A stretch of DNA of 14,935 nt. Source: an uncultured bacterium (GTDB lineage Bacteria > Cyanobacteriota > Vampirovibrionia > Gastranaerophilales > Gastranaerophilaceae). A program made the position numbers and the translations under genes. Positions within the stretch are counted from its first letter, which is position 1; every line of letters begins with the position of its first letter. Positions 1-7,871 of the stretch are shown piece after piece. The stretch is from assembly GCA_949286405.1 (NCBI GenBank), contig CASECH010000178.1, positions 1 to 14,935 on the forward strand. The letters are read 5' to 3'. The notes under the pieces are model-generated. The model had not been told where the DNA came from. It saw only the letters and a program-made list of their open reading frames with translations, and did no database searches.

Positions 1-270
1 GAAGTTAAATTTCATCAAGAAGTCGGAGAGTATTTAGTAGAAGAAATTAAGAATATTAAAAATGTAAAATTTATAGTCGTAGGAAATCTTGCTGCAGAAA
101 TCGGGAAAGTTCTTGAAAATAGAGATGTTTCGGTAGCTTTTTGCAAAACTAATAAAGATGCAGCTCTTTACATTCTTGATAATCTTGATGTCGGTACTAC
201 AATATTTTTAAAGGCTTCTCGCTCTATGAAGTTTGAAGAAATTATAAATAACCTTAAGGGAGAAAAATAA
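1..270 (+). CDS. murF: MurF C-terminus (UDP-MurNAc-tripeptide--D-Ala-D-Ala ligase), partial
   Basis: Only the last 89 codons lie in the window; the gene is cut at its 5' end. MurF adds D-Ala-D-Ala to UDP-MurNAc-tripeptide in the cytoplasm, giving the pentapeptide precursor that MraY uses. The visible part fits the C-terminal Rossmann-like domain of Mur ligases. It ends with LKASRSMKFEEII followed by a short tail, which matches the family pattern KGSRxMxxExxV near the MurF C-terminus. Nothing of the ATP-binding or central domain is visible. The stop (268-270) is followed after one base by mraY, and the order murF-mraY-murD is classical for dcw clusters, which supports the identification. The identity is confident; the full length cannot be judged. 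Confidence 0.9.
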   Translation, partial: EVKFHQEVGEYLVEEIKNIKNVKFIVVGNLAAEIGKVLENRDVSVAFCKTNKDAALYILDNLDVGTTIFLKASRSMKFEEIINNLKGEK

Positions 271-271
271 T

Positions 272-1243
272 ATGATAATGCTAGCTGTTGCATTTTTGCT
301 TGGAATGATTTTATGTCTTTTGTTTGGCGTTCCATATATTGACTTTTTAAGAAAGAAAATGATTGGTCAGTACGTGAAAGATTGTGCTCCTGAAGCTCAT
401 GCAAAAAAACAAGGAACTCCGACAACTGGTGGGGTGTTTATTGTTATTGCAATTATGCTTGGTGCTGTAATTGCTCTTGCTTTAGCACAAAGACTTACAA
501 CAGAAGCTTTTATTATATTATTGACTTTGTTATTTTATACATTTGCAGGTTTTCAAGATGACTATATAAAAATAAAAGGTAAAGGTAATGACGGACTTAC
601 TGCTAAAGGGAAGTTGTTACGTCAAATAGCAATAGGTTTGTTGCCGACTTTATATTTGATGATGTCAAATTCTACAGCTACGGATGTTTCATTAGGTAGT
701 TTTGTAGTTCACTTAGGTTGGTTGTATCCTATTTTTGCAGTGTTTGTTATAACAGGTGCTTCTAATGCATATAATTTAACTGACGGATTGGATGGTTTAG
801 CTGCTTCTACCGGAGTTTTTGCTTTTATTGCTTGTGCTTTGGTAGGATTAATACATGGAGAAACTGAGGTTGCAATTATTGCTGCGACAGTATCAGGGGC
901 TTTATTAGGATTTCTTAAGTATAACAAACCTAAGGCTGAGGTATTTATGGGAGATACCGGATCATTAGCTTTGGGTGGATTGTTAGGTACTTTGGCTGTT
1001 ATGGGTAAATTTGAAATTTTACTTGTCGTTATTGGTGCTTTGTTTGTTATGGAAACTTTATCTGTAATTATTCAGGTTACAAGTTTTAAAACAACTGGTA
1101 AAAGAGTATTTAAGATGGCTCCTATACATCATCATTTTGAATTGTGTGGATGGAGTGAAAAGAAAATTGTTGTAGTGTTTGCATTTATTTCTGCTTTGTT
1201 AGGAATACTTGCTTTAGTTTTGAATATAAAGGAAATATTATAA
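272..1243 (+). CDS. mraY: MraY, phospho-MurNAc-pentapeptide-transferase
   Basis: This integral membrane enzyme transfers phospho-MurNAc-pentapeptide from UDP to undecaprenyl phosphate, making lipid I at the inner face of the cytoplasmic membrane. The 323-residue length is slightly short of the usual 320-360 range but complete. Visible signatures are the DD pair at residues 96-97 (FQDDYIK), NLTDGLDGLA at 168-177, FMGDTGS at 225-231 and the triple histidine of MAPIHHHFE at 286-288, all hallmarks of MraY's Mg2+ and nucleotide site. About ten hydrophobic segments are apparent. The ATG at 272 is preferred because AAGGGAG at 256-262 sits 9 bases upstream; an in-frame ATG at 278 is a weaker alternative. 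It lies one base after the murF stop and one base before murD, so it is certainly within the same transcription unit. Confidence 0.97.
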   Translation: MIMLAVAFLLGMILCLLFGVPYIDFLRKKMIGQYVKDCAPEAHAKKQGTPTTGGVFIVIAIMLGAVIALALAQRLTTEAFIILLTLLFYTFAGFQDDYIKIKGKGNDGLTAKGKLLRQIAIGLLPTLYLMMSNSTATDVSLGSFVVHLGWLYPIFAVFVITGASNAYNLTDGLDGLAASTGVFAFIACALVGLIHGETEVAIIAATVSGALLGFLKYNKPKAEVFMGDTGSLALGGLLGTLAVMGKFEILLVVIGALFVMETLSVIIQVTSFKTTGKRVFKMAPIHHHFELCGWSEKKIVVVFAFISALLGILALVLNIKEIL

Positions 1244-1244
1244 A

Positions 1245-2618
1245 ATGAAATCAATATGTCCATCGTTAAAATTGTTTGATAAAAAAGTTTTAGTATTAGG
1301 ACTTTCTAAAAGTGGTATATCTGCTGCGAAATATCTTGCAGGTATTGGAGCTGATGTTTATTTAACAGAAAGTAGAGAACAAAGGGCAGATGATGAGAGA
1401 GATATAAGTGAATTAAAAGCTCTTGGTGTACATATTGAAGTGGGTGGACATTCTGAAGAATTTATTAAAGATGCATATTTAGCGGTAACAAGTCCTGGAA
1501 TTCCTCCACACAGTGAAATTATGGGAAGATTAAGGGATGCAAAAGTTAATGTGATATCAGAAGTTGAGTTAGCTTATACGCAAACAGGTGTACCTTTTAT
1601 CGCAATTACAGGTACTAATGGAAAGACAACATCTACTGCTTTGACTTCTCATATATTATCGGAAGAATTTAAGGCTGTGCCTTGTGGTAATTATGGAAAA
1701 CCTCCTTGTGATTTGTTAAATGAGGATATTGATTATTTTGTGTGTGAATGCAGCTCATTTCAATTAGAATACAGCCCTTCTTTCACTCCTCAAATTTCTG
1801 TTTGGACGAATTTTACTCCTGATCATATTGATTGGCATAAAGGTTTGGAAAATTATTTTAAATCAAAAGCAAGAATATTTAAGTTGCCTCAGGCTCCAGC
1901 TTTTTCAGTATTGAATGCAAAAGACGAAAAATTGTTAGAGTTTTCTAAACATTGTGATGGAACAGTTTTTCTATTTGCAGGAGAAATTGGTGATAATTGT
2001 TGCTATGAAAAAGGTAATGCAATATTTTTCAAGCGTAATGGTAAAGAAGAAAAAATTATTGAGCTTGCCGATTGTCCATTAATTGGAGAACACAACTATC
2101 AGAATATTATGTGCTCAGTTATATGTGCAAAACTTGTTGGTATTGATAATGAAAAGATTAGAAATGCCATTATGTCATTTAAAGTTCCAGAACACAGATT
2201 AGAAAAGTTTGCTCAATATAATGGAATCACATTTTATAATGATTCCAAAGCTACAAATCCTGAAGCATCACTTGTTGCAATCAGATCTTTTAATAATCAA
2301 AATGTTGTATTAATCGCAGGCGGTCGTGATAAAAATACTGATTTAACCGAATTTTCAGATGCTTGTAAAAAACACATAAAAGATGTTATTTTAATAGGTG
2401 AAGCTGCTGATAGATTTGAGGCAGAATTAAGAAAGAATGATTATAATAGTATTATAAGAAAAAATTCGATGGAAGAAGCTATTGATAATGCAATTGCACA
2501 AAATCCTGATGTGGTTTTATTATCACCTGCTTGTGCAAGTTTTGATATGTATAGCGGATATGAAGAAAGAGGAAGGGTTTTCAAAGAATATGTCTTATCA
2601 AAGACCGATGCCGAATAG
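1245..2618 (+). CDS. murD: MurD, UDP-MurNAc-L-alanine--D-glutamate ligase
   Basis: This cytoplasmic ATP-dependent ligase adds D-glutamate to UDP-MurNAc-L-Ala. Its 457 residues match the family. The three Mur-ligase domains are recognisable: an N-terminal nucleotide-sugar domain starting with KVLVLGLSKSG (14-24), a central ATPase domain with P-loop GTNGKTT at 123-129 and NFTPDHIDWHKG at 189-200, and a C-terminal domain with VPEHRLE (314-320), FYNDSKATNPEAS (330-342), IAGGRDKNTDL (357-367) and SPACASFDMY (427-436). The YNDSKATN and SPACAS(F/W)D motifs are diagnostic of MurD rather than MurC, MurE or MurF. AAAGGA at 1228-1233 is a suitable ribosome binding site. The gene's last 29 bases overlap ftsW, which suggests translational coupling. 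No oddity is seen in the active-site residues. Confidence 0.97.
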   Translation: MKSICPSLKLFDKKVLVLGLSKSGISAAKYLAGIGADVYLTESREQRADDERDISELKALGVHIEVGGHSEEFIKDAYLAVTSPGIPPHSEIMGRLRDAKVNVISEVELAYTQTGVPFIAITGTNGKTTSTALTSHILSEEFKAVPCGNYGKPPCDLLNEDIDYFVCECSSFQLEYSPSFTPQISVWTNFTPDHIDWHKGLENYFKSKARIFKLPQAPAFSVLNAKDEKLLEFSKHCDGTVFLFAGEIGDNCCYEKGNAIFFKRNGKEEKIIELADCPLIGEHNYQNIMCSVICAKLVGIDNEKIRNAIMSFKVPEHRLEKFAQYNGITFYNDSKATNPEASLVAIRSFNNQNVVLIAGGRDKNTDLTEFSDACKKHIKDVILIGEAADRFEAELRKNDYNSIIRKNSMEEAIDNAIAQNPDVVLLSPACASFDMYSGYEERGRVFKEYVLSKTDAE

Positions 2619-3798
2619 ATTATATAGAGATCGAGATCCAAGATATGGTTACAGTAATGAAGAGCTGCCTATACAAAGTGTTATAGTTTCAGCCCCTGAC
2701 AGAACTTTGTTGATTGTTGTTGCTTTTTTGGTAATCATTGGATTTCTTGCTATATTTTCAGCAACGGCTCCTAAATGTCTTGATGAGGGTGGAAATCCTG
2801 CTCAGTTTTTAATAAAACAAATTATCTGTTTTGTTGTTGGATTTTTTGCTATGAAGTTTTTTATGAACTATGATTATAAAAAACTTGCTGATTGGAATGT
2901 AATGGTAATGGTAGGTATTTTATTATCATTGTTCCTTGTTGATTTCACTCCTTTAGGTGTTGTTGTAAACGGTGCAAAAAGATGGATAAATATTGCAGGG
3001 TTTCAATTACAACCTTCAGAATTTGCTAAACCTGCGGTTGTGTTGTTGTTAGCTGGAGCATTGAGAAATAATGCGGATCTATTTGATCAGGATAAATGGG
3101 TAAAAGCATTTATACCAATTATTATAATGGCAGGGTTGATCTTTATTCAGCCAAACTTAAGTATGGTAATTTTACTTGGAACAACAACTATTGTAATGTA
3201 TTTGGCTGCAGGTGGTTCAATGAAGTTATTTTTGGGTTTTGTTGGAGCTATGTTCACTACTGTTGTTGTTGCTGCTGCTACAATTATTAAACCATATCAG
3301 TTACAGCGTATAAAAACTTGGCAAAATCCCGAATTAGATCCATTAGGAGCTGGTTATAATATTATTCAATCACTTATTGCATTCGCTTCAGGAGGTTTTA
3401 GTGGCGTTGGGTATGGTGGCTCTATTCAAAAATTGTCTTATTTGCCTGAATGTCATACAGACTTTATTTTTGCAATTATTGCAGAGGAGCTTGGATATGT
3501 TGGTTGCTTTTTGATTATTGGATTGTTTTTCACTTTTATTCATAGAGGATTTATTATTGCCGCAAGATGTCCTGATATGTATGGAAAATTATTGGCTGTT
3601 GGAATAACTTTTTCTATTGGTTTCCAAGCATTTATGAATATGAGTGTTGCTAGTTCTTTCTTGCCAACAACAGGTGTGCCATTACCTTTTATTAGTTATG
3701 GTGGTTCTTCTTTAATTGTATCTTTGATTATGGTAGGAATTTTGTTGAATATATCTAAAAAAAGAATTAAGAAAATAAGGAATCGTGCAAATGTCTAG
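2590..3798 (+). CDS. ftsW: FtsW, SEDS-family septal peptidoglycan glycosyltransferase
   Basis: This 402-residue polytopic membrane protein of the SEDS (FtsW/RodA/SpoVE) family polymerises lipid II into glycan strands at the division site with a class B PBP. A charged, Arg-rich cytoplasmic tail of about 37 residues precedes the first membrane segment. Visible signatures are AKRWINIAGFQLQPSEFAKP (129-148), QPNLSMVILL (187-196), PECHTDFIFAIIAEELG (286-302, D291 matching the catalytic aspartate known for this family) and GVPLPFISYGGSSL (362-375). The choice of FtsW over RodA rests on its position between murD and murG. The reading frame is open further upstream inside murD, but the ATG at 2590 is chosen because AGGAAGGG at 2570-2577 precedes it at 12 bases and the family N-terminus fits. 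No partner PBP gene is in the window. Confidence 0.95.
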   Translation: MSYQRPMPNRLYRDRDPRYGYSNEELPIQSVIVSAPDRTLLIVVAFLVIIGFLAIFSATAPKCLDEGGNPAQFLIKQIICFVVGFFAMKFFMNYDYKKLADWNVMVMVGILLSLFLVDFTPLGVVVNGAKRWINIAGFQLQPSEFAKPAVVLLLAGALRNNADLFDQDKWVKAFIPIIIMAGLIFIQPNLSMVILLGTTTIVMYLAAGGSMKLFLGFVGAMFTTVVVAAATIIKPYQLQRIKTWQNPELDPLGAGYNIIQSLIAFASGGFSGVGYGGSIQKLSYLPECHTDFIFAIIAEELGYVGCFLIIGLFFTFIHRGFIIAARCPDMYGKLLAVGITFSIGFQAFMNMSVASSFLPTTGVPLPFISYGGSSLIVSLIMVGILLNISKKRIKKIRNRANV

Positions 3799-4948
3799 TA
3801 AAGCAGTTTCTGAAGATAAAAAAAATGTTTATTTTATAACCGGTGGTGGTACTGGTGGACATATTTACCCTGCTGTCGCAGTAGCAGATGCTCTAGCGAA
3901 TGATAGTAATTGTGATTTGTATTATGTCGGGAATCCAAAGAATTTGGAATATGATATTGTAAGTCAAAAGGGATATAAATTTTTACCTGTGTATGTGCAT
4001 GGAATGCCAAGACATATGAGTATGGACTTGATAAAATGGTTATTTCAACTATTTTATGCTTGTTTGAAATCTTGTTATTATGTTTTTAAATACAAACCTG
4101 ATGTTGTATTTGGTACTGGAGGATATGTTTCTGCTCCAATACTTTTAGCTTGTAGTTTTTTACATAAGGCAAAGATCAAGGATATTCCATATATGATGCA
4201 TGATTGTGATGCTCAGCCTGGTTTGGTTACAAGAAAAATATCAGGAGATGCAAAGTTTGTATCGTTAGCTTTTGAAGCTGCAAAAAAGTTTATAGCAAAT
4301 AAGAATTGTGTAGTAAACGGGAATCCTATAAGGGATAGGTTCAAGACTCTATCTAAGCAAGAAGCAAGAAAAGAGTTGGGTTTGGAAGATAAATTGACCC
4401 TTTGCGTTATGGGTGGTTCTCAAGGTGCTCGTTCTATAAATGATGCAACTGTTGAAATTTTAAAGAAACTATCTGAAGAATATAATATACAAATTATTTT
4501 TCAGACAGGTAAGAAAAATTTTGAACGTGTAGTAGAGCAACTACTGACAGTTTATCCAAATTATGAAAGTGATAAGAATTTATTGATAAGACCGTATTTT
4601 GAAGACATGGTAACTGTTTTAAAGGCAAGTGATATAGCAGTTTCTCGTTCAGGGTCTTTGAGTATTTCTGAAATTTGTGCGTCAGGTATTGCTCCGATTT
4701 TTGTACCATACCCTCATGCTGCGGCAGATCATCAAAGAAAAAATGCAAAGTATATGGTTACTCAAGATGCCGCTTTATATGTCGAAGATTCAGAAATCTC
4801 ATCACAAACACTTCTTAAAAAATTGGATTTGTTGATTAAAAATCCTGATAAATTAGCTGATATTCAGAAAAATTCGTTAGCTCTAGCAAAATTTGACGGA
4901 ACTGAAAAAATAGTTGAACAATTAAAATCTTTGGTAGTTAGAGGTTAG
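3791..4948 (+). CDS. murG: MurG, lipid II-forming GlcNAc transferase
   Basis: This peripheral membrane GT-B enzyme (GT28) transfers GlcNAc from UDP-GlcNAc to lipid I at the inner membrane face. The product is 385 residues. The glycine loop GGGTGGH lies at 18-24, the second glycine motif GTGGYVSAP at about 108-116, the third GGSQGAR at 208-214, and the UDP-GlcNAc site SRSGSLSISE at 285-294 with PYPHAAADHQ at 306-315. The loop usually reading HEQN/HESN followed by PG is HDCDAQPGLVTR here (from 137), so a normally conserved Asn is Asp. An in-frame GTG at 3785 is possible, but AAGG at 3777-3780 is only 4 bases from it and 10 from the ATG at 3791, so ATG is preferred. It overlaps ftsW by 8 bases and is followed 7 bases later by folC. 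Confidence 0.96.
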   Translation: MSSKAVSEDKKNVYFITGGGTGGHIYPAVAVADALANDSNCDLYYVGNPKNLEYDIVSQKGYKFLPVYVHGMPRHMSMDLIKWLFQLFYACLKSCYYVFKYKPDVVFGTGGYVSAPILLACSFLHKAKIKDIPYMMHDCDAQPGLVTRKISGDAKFVSLAFEAAKKFIANKNCVVNGNPIRDRFKTLSKQEARKELGLEDKLTLCVMGGSQGARSINDATVEILKKLSEEYNIQIIFQTGKKNFERVVEQLLTVYPNYESDKNLLIRPYFEDMVTVLKASDIAVSRSGSLSISEICASGIAPIFVPYPHAAADHQRKNAKYMVTQDAALYVEDSEISSQTLLKKLDLLIKNPDKLADIQKNSLALAKFDGTEKIVEQLKSLVVRG

Positions 4949-4955
4949 GTGTTAT

Positions 4956-6134
4956 ATGGAAAAAATATATAGTTATGATGAGGCTGTAAAATTACTTACA
5001 TCTCAAGGGAAGTTTTATATAAATCTTGGTCTGGAAAGAATTTCTGAAATTTTAGCTATACTAGGGAGTCCACAAGATAGTTTAAAGTGTATTCATGTTG
5101 CAGGAACTAATGGCAAGGGGTCTGTATGTGCAATTATTGCAGAAATATTATCAAAAGCAGGTTATTCTGTAGGTTTGTATACAAGTCCTCATTTATTTTC
5201 ATATACTGAGAGAATTCAAATTAGTGGAGAGTTTATATCTGAAGAAGATTTTGCTAAGTATGTTTTTACAATATGTAGCTTAGCAGAAGAACATAGTATT
5301 CATTTAACAGAATTTGAAATCCTTACAGCAGTTATGTTTAAGTATTTCAATGATAAAAATGTTGATTATGTGGTGTTAGAAACTGGATTAGGCGGACGTT
5401 TTGATGCTACTAATGTTATCAAAAGTAATCTATGTGCAATTATTACTCACATTGATTTTGATCATACTGAGCGTCTTGGTAAAACTCTATCCGAAATTGC
5501 CTATGAAAAAGCTGGAATTATTAAACCAAATTGTCCTGTAATAACATCAGAAGGCTATGAAGTTATTAGAGATAAAGCTGATGAATGTAATTCTTTGTTT
5601 GTAATGGTTGCCCCTTATGAAGATACACAAAATCTTTCTTTAAAAGGTATGTGTCAGCAAGAAAATTTATCTCTTGCTCTTGCAGCTATAAGACAATTTT
5701 TCCCGATTATACCAGAGGGTACAATTCAATCTGCGTTGAAGTCAGTTAAACATCCTTGTAGGTTTCAGTATATTGAAGATAAAAATTTAATTATTGACGC
5801 ATCTCACAATCCTAATGGAGCAATGGCTTTAAGAGAGAGTTTGGATTTTTATTTTCCAAATATGAAAAGACGATTTGTATTTGGCTGCTTAAAAAATAAA
5901 GATTATAAACAGATGATGCAGATATTATTTTCAAGAGGGGATGAGATTTACTTTTATCATTTTAATAACCAAAACTCCTGTACTATAAAAGAATTACAGG
6001 AGTCCTGTGAATATTTTTCTCATATTTTTAAATCGATCGATGATTTTTCTTATGATGAAAATACGCTTACAATTATTTGCGGATCATTTTATATGTTAAA
6101 TGAAATAGTTCCTCGAAATATTATTTTTCATTAA
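4956..6134 (+). CDS. folC: FolC, bifunctional dihydrofolate/folylpolyglutamate synthase
   Basis: The 392-residue product is a Mur-ligase-superfamily enzyme of the FolC type. It joins L-glutamate to dihydropteroate or tetrahydrofolate using ATP in the cytoplasm. Diagnostic motifs are HVAGTNGKGS at 47-56 (FolC carries GKGS where Mur ligases carry GKTT), YTSPHLFSYTERI at 75-87, ETGLGGRFDATN at 142-153, HIDFDHTERLG at 165-175, YEKAGIIKP at 183-191 and IDASHNPNGA at 280-289. It is somewhat shorter than the usual 420-440 residues, mostly in the middle and C-terminal domain. GAGG and TAGG just before the ATG serve as the ribosome binding site. It closes the dcw operon, where murC might be expected. 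Its last 14 bases overlap the converging glycosyltransferase gene. Whether it does both folate reactions cannot be read from sequence alone. Confidence 0.93.
   Translation: MEKIYSYDEAVKLLTSQGKFYINLGLERISEILAILGSPQDSLKCIHVAGTNGKGSVCAIIAEILSKAGYSVGLYTSPHLFSYTERIQISGEFISEEDFAKYVFTICSLAEEHSIHLTEFEILTAVMFKYFNDKNVDYVVLETGLGGRFDATNVIKSNLCAIITHIDFDHTERLGKTLSEIAYEKAGIIKPNCPVITSEGYEVIRDKADECNSLFVMVAPYEDTQNLSLKGMCQQENLSLALAAIRQFFPIIPEGTIQSALKSVKHPCRFQYIEDKNLIIDASHNPNGAMALRESLDFYFPNMKRRFVFGCLKNKDYKQMMQILFSRGDEIYFYHFNNQNSCTIKELQESCEYFSHIFKSIDDFSYDENTLTIICGSFYMLNEIVPRNIIFH
5974..6003 (-). terminator. Terminator-like hairpin inside folC, serving the minus-strand glycosyltransferase gene
   Basis: ACTCCTGTA (5974-5982) and TACAGGAGT (5995-6003) form a perfect 9-bp stem with a 12-base loop. 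Read on the minus strand, the stem is followed directly by TTTTGGTTATT, which resembles a rho-independent terminator. It lies about 118 bases beyond the stop of the glycosyltransferase gene (6121), embedded in folC codons. The stem and T-run are seen; the terminator role is inferred, and the T-run is short. Confidence 0.45.
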
Positions 6135-7683
6135 TATCTGCGACCATTTCTTCTATAATATTTTGTACTGGTGCCGGTGAGAATTCATTGCATGAATTCC
6201 AAATAAGAGTAGGTTTTGGCTCTTTTACAGAAGGGCTAGGATATGATATATTACAAAAACCTTTAAGCATATTTGTAGAACCATCCACGCAAGATGTGAA
6301 ATTCTTGCAGCAGTCACATATTTTTAGAACGAAACCGTAGTCATTCAATTTTAGTTTTAATTCTTGTAAAGCATCAATCATTCTTAAGTGTTTTGCAGTA
6401 ACAAATTTTTTATTTTTATATATAAATTTAACTTTTGCAAGTCCGCTTTCCGAAATAAATTCCAGTCTGCATGGTAACTCTTTATTTCCATTCATTACAA
6501 ATGCGTCAATACATAATTTTTCAGTACCTTCAGGAAGATCTTCTCTGTTCAAAATTTTATTTCTTATAGCTCTTATTGGAGGCAAGTTCTTTATAATATG
6601 GCATAAAGAGTAAATTGGATATAAGAATAAAAGTCCGATTTCCTTAAAGTTTAATTTTGCGTTAATCAAACTTATGCCAAATCCTACAAGCATAACTAAG
6701 AATGTAAATAAAACTATTTTAAAATCAACAAAGAAATAGTATCTATATGAGTGTTTTAACACACAAGCATAAGTTAAAAGTATTAACCAGATATTTGGAT
6801 ACAACAATGATAATGTATGTTCTGCAAATACAAAATTGTTAGACCAAATTTGTATAAAGCAGTTTTTAAACAAATCAATCCTTGCAGACAGTCTTGGACT
6901 TCTAAATTCATAATTTGCAGTATCTACAAATGTTTGAATATTAGGATTGTATGTACAAGGGAATTTAATTTTAGATAAAAGCATGCTGTATTTTAATTCT
7001 GAGTTGATATCTTTAAAATCGACCGATTCTATTTGGTCTACAATACCTTTTCTAATAATAAATACTCCGGAATCAGCTCTTGCAGCAAGTCCGAAAAGAG
7101 ATCTTGCTTGGCGTAAGAAGTTCATATGATATTTTTGATAAGCTGCTTTAATTTTATCCACCGGTCCTAAGCTTTCAGTAACCATAAGAGTCTCTCCGCT
7201 AAGGACGCTATGCTTAACTAATGCTGCATTTACTGTTGATAAAAAGTCTGCAGGAATACTTCTATCGCCATCTATGAATACATAAGAATCAATTGTTTGA
7301 TCTTTGCATAATCTTTCCAGTAAAATTGATATAGCTTGATCTTTTCCGATAGTTCCCACATCTTTTATATTAATTACGTTTATTAAAGGAGTTTCTTGTT
7401 CAAATATCTGTTCAGAACCATCTTGACAGTTATCTAAAATAACAAACACTTTAAAATTATCAATAGGATAATCTTGCATTTTTATTTCGTTAATTAAATT
7501 AGCAAGAGTAATTCTGTTATTATGAGAGTATATAACTACTGCTAAATTTTCTTTTTCTTCGTGTTGAGCGTATCTTTTTTCTATTCTAAACGGTTTATCA
7601 TTAAGGTTTCTTATTGCTAGTGCTAAAAAATAAACTGAATACAACGCAACATATACGTATAAAATATCTAAAATTAATTCCAT
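6121..7683 (-). CDS. Membrane-anchored GT2-like glycosyltransferase with cysteine-rich C-terminus
   Basis: The 520-residue product begins with a hydrophobic anchor (about 3-25), then a GT-A fold of family 2. AVVIYSHNN (48-56), LDNCQDGS (83-90), GKDQAISILLERL (113-125) and the DxD-like FIDGD (136-140) are in the expected order, and ADSGVFIIRKG (203-213) fits the acceptor region. The usual catalytic TED motif reads NSE (227-229), and the QxxRW motif of processive enzymes is replaced around 262-272. Membrane segments follow at roughly 292-312, 318-340 and 348-366. A soluble tail (about 385-520) holds CDCC at 456-459 plus Cys465, Cys477 and Cys498, perhaps a metal site. AGGAAAGG just upstream of the ATG is a good ribosome binding site. 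Sugar donor and acceptor are unknown. It could be a lipid- or cell-wall-linked transferase, or inactive. Its 3' end overlaps folC. Confidence 0.75.
   Translation of the reverse strand: MELILDILYVYVALYSVYFLALAIRNLNDKPFRIEKRYAQHEEKENLAVVIYSHNNRITLANLINEIKMQDYPIDNFKVFVILDNCQDGSEQIFEQETPLINVINIKDVGTIGKDQAISILLERLCKDQTIDSYVFIDGDRSIPADFLSTVNAALVKHSVLSGETLMVTESLGPVDKIKAAYQKYHMNFLRQARSLFGLAARADSGVFIIRKGIVDQIESVDFKDINSELKYSMLLSKIKFPCTYNPNIQTFVDTANYEFRSPRLSARIDLFKNCFIQIWSNNFVFAEHTLSLLYPNIWLILLTYACVLKHSYRYYFFVDFKIVLFTFLVMLVGFGISLINAKLNFKEIGLLFLYPIYSLCHIIKNLPPIRAIRNKILNREDLPEGTEKLCIDAFVMNGNKELPCRLEFISESGLAKVKFIYKNKKFVTAKHLRMIDALQELKLKLNDYGFVLKICDCCKNFTSCVDGSTNMLKGFCNISYPSPSVKEPKPTLIWNSCNEFSPAPVQNIIEEMVADINEK
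6181..6199. repeat. Inverted repeat in the 3' part of the glycosyltransferase gene, just past folC
   Basis: GAATTCAT (6181-6188) and ATGAATTC (6192-6199) form a perfect 8-bp stem with a 3-base loop, 47 bases downstream of the folC stop on the plus strand. No T-run follows, so it is not a classical intrinsic terminator. It could fold at the 3' end of the dcw-operon transcript. It encodes part of NSCNEF in the opposing gene, so chance is possible. Confidence 0.35.
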
Positions 7684-7871
7684 AAATACCCTTTCCTATA
7701 TATGTCAATTTTAGTTAAAATCAATAAAAATTTCTATTATTTGTTAATAAATGTAATATTATTCAGTATACATCTTATTATTCTAAGGCTTATAATAACT
7801 AACCTTATTATTGTATTGAAGGTGGTGATTTTTTTTGGAATCCTAAATAATACTTTTATAGAGGTATTATT
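7684..7871. promoter_or_regulatory. Divergent intergenic region with putative promoter for the protease gene
   Basis: This 188-base AT-rich region lies between two divergent genes and should hold both promoters. On the plus strand a perfect TATAAT lies at 7791-7796, but no convincing -35 element sits 16-18 bases upstream. AAGGTGGTGA at 7819-7828 differs at one position from an ideal anti-SD complement, yet it is 43 bases from the protease ATG, which has its own GAGG at 7861-7864. The 9-mer CTTATTATT occurs twice, at 7774-7782 and 7804-7812. On the minus strand, AGGAAAGG precedes the glycosyltransferase ATG, and no convincing promoter could be placed. The motifs are observed; their functions are inferred. 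Confidence 0.35.

Noticed and set aside
2482..2589. Upstream in-frame extension of ftsW inside murD
   Set aside because: The extra 36 codons have no ribosome binding site and do not look like an FtsW N-terminus. The ATG at 2590 has AGGAAGGG upstream and fits the family.
3096..3290. Plus-strand frame of 64 codons inside ftsW
   Set aside because: It is a shadow of ftsW in another frame, with an implausible Cys- and Tyr-rich composition.
3785..3790. GTG start for murG
   Set aside because: AAGG would be only 4 bases away, while the ATG at 3791 has it at 10 bases.
6030..6046. AAATC/GATTT short stem around GATCGAT in folC
   Set aside because: Five base pairs with a 7-base loop is within chance expectation.
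7774..7812. Two copies of CTTATTATT 30 bases apart as an operator
   Set aside because: Low-complexity AT sequence; two 9-mers are expected by chance in DNA this AT-rich, and no dyad symmetry supports a binding site.
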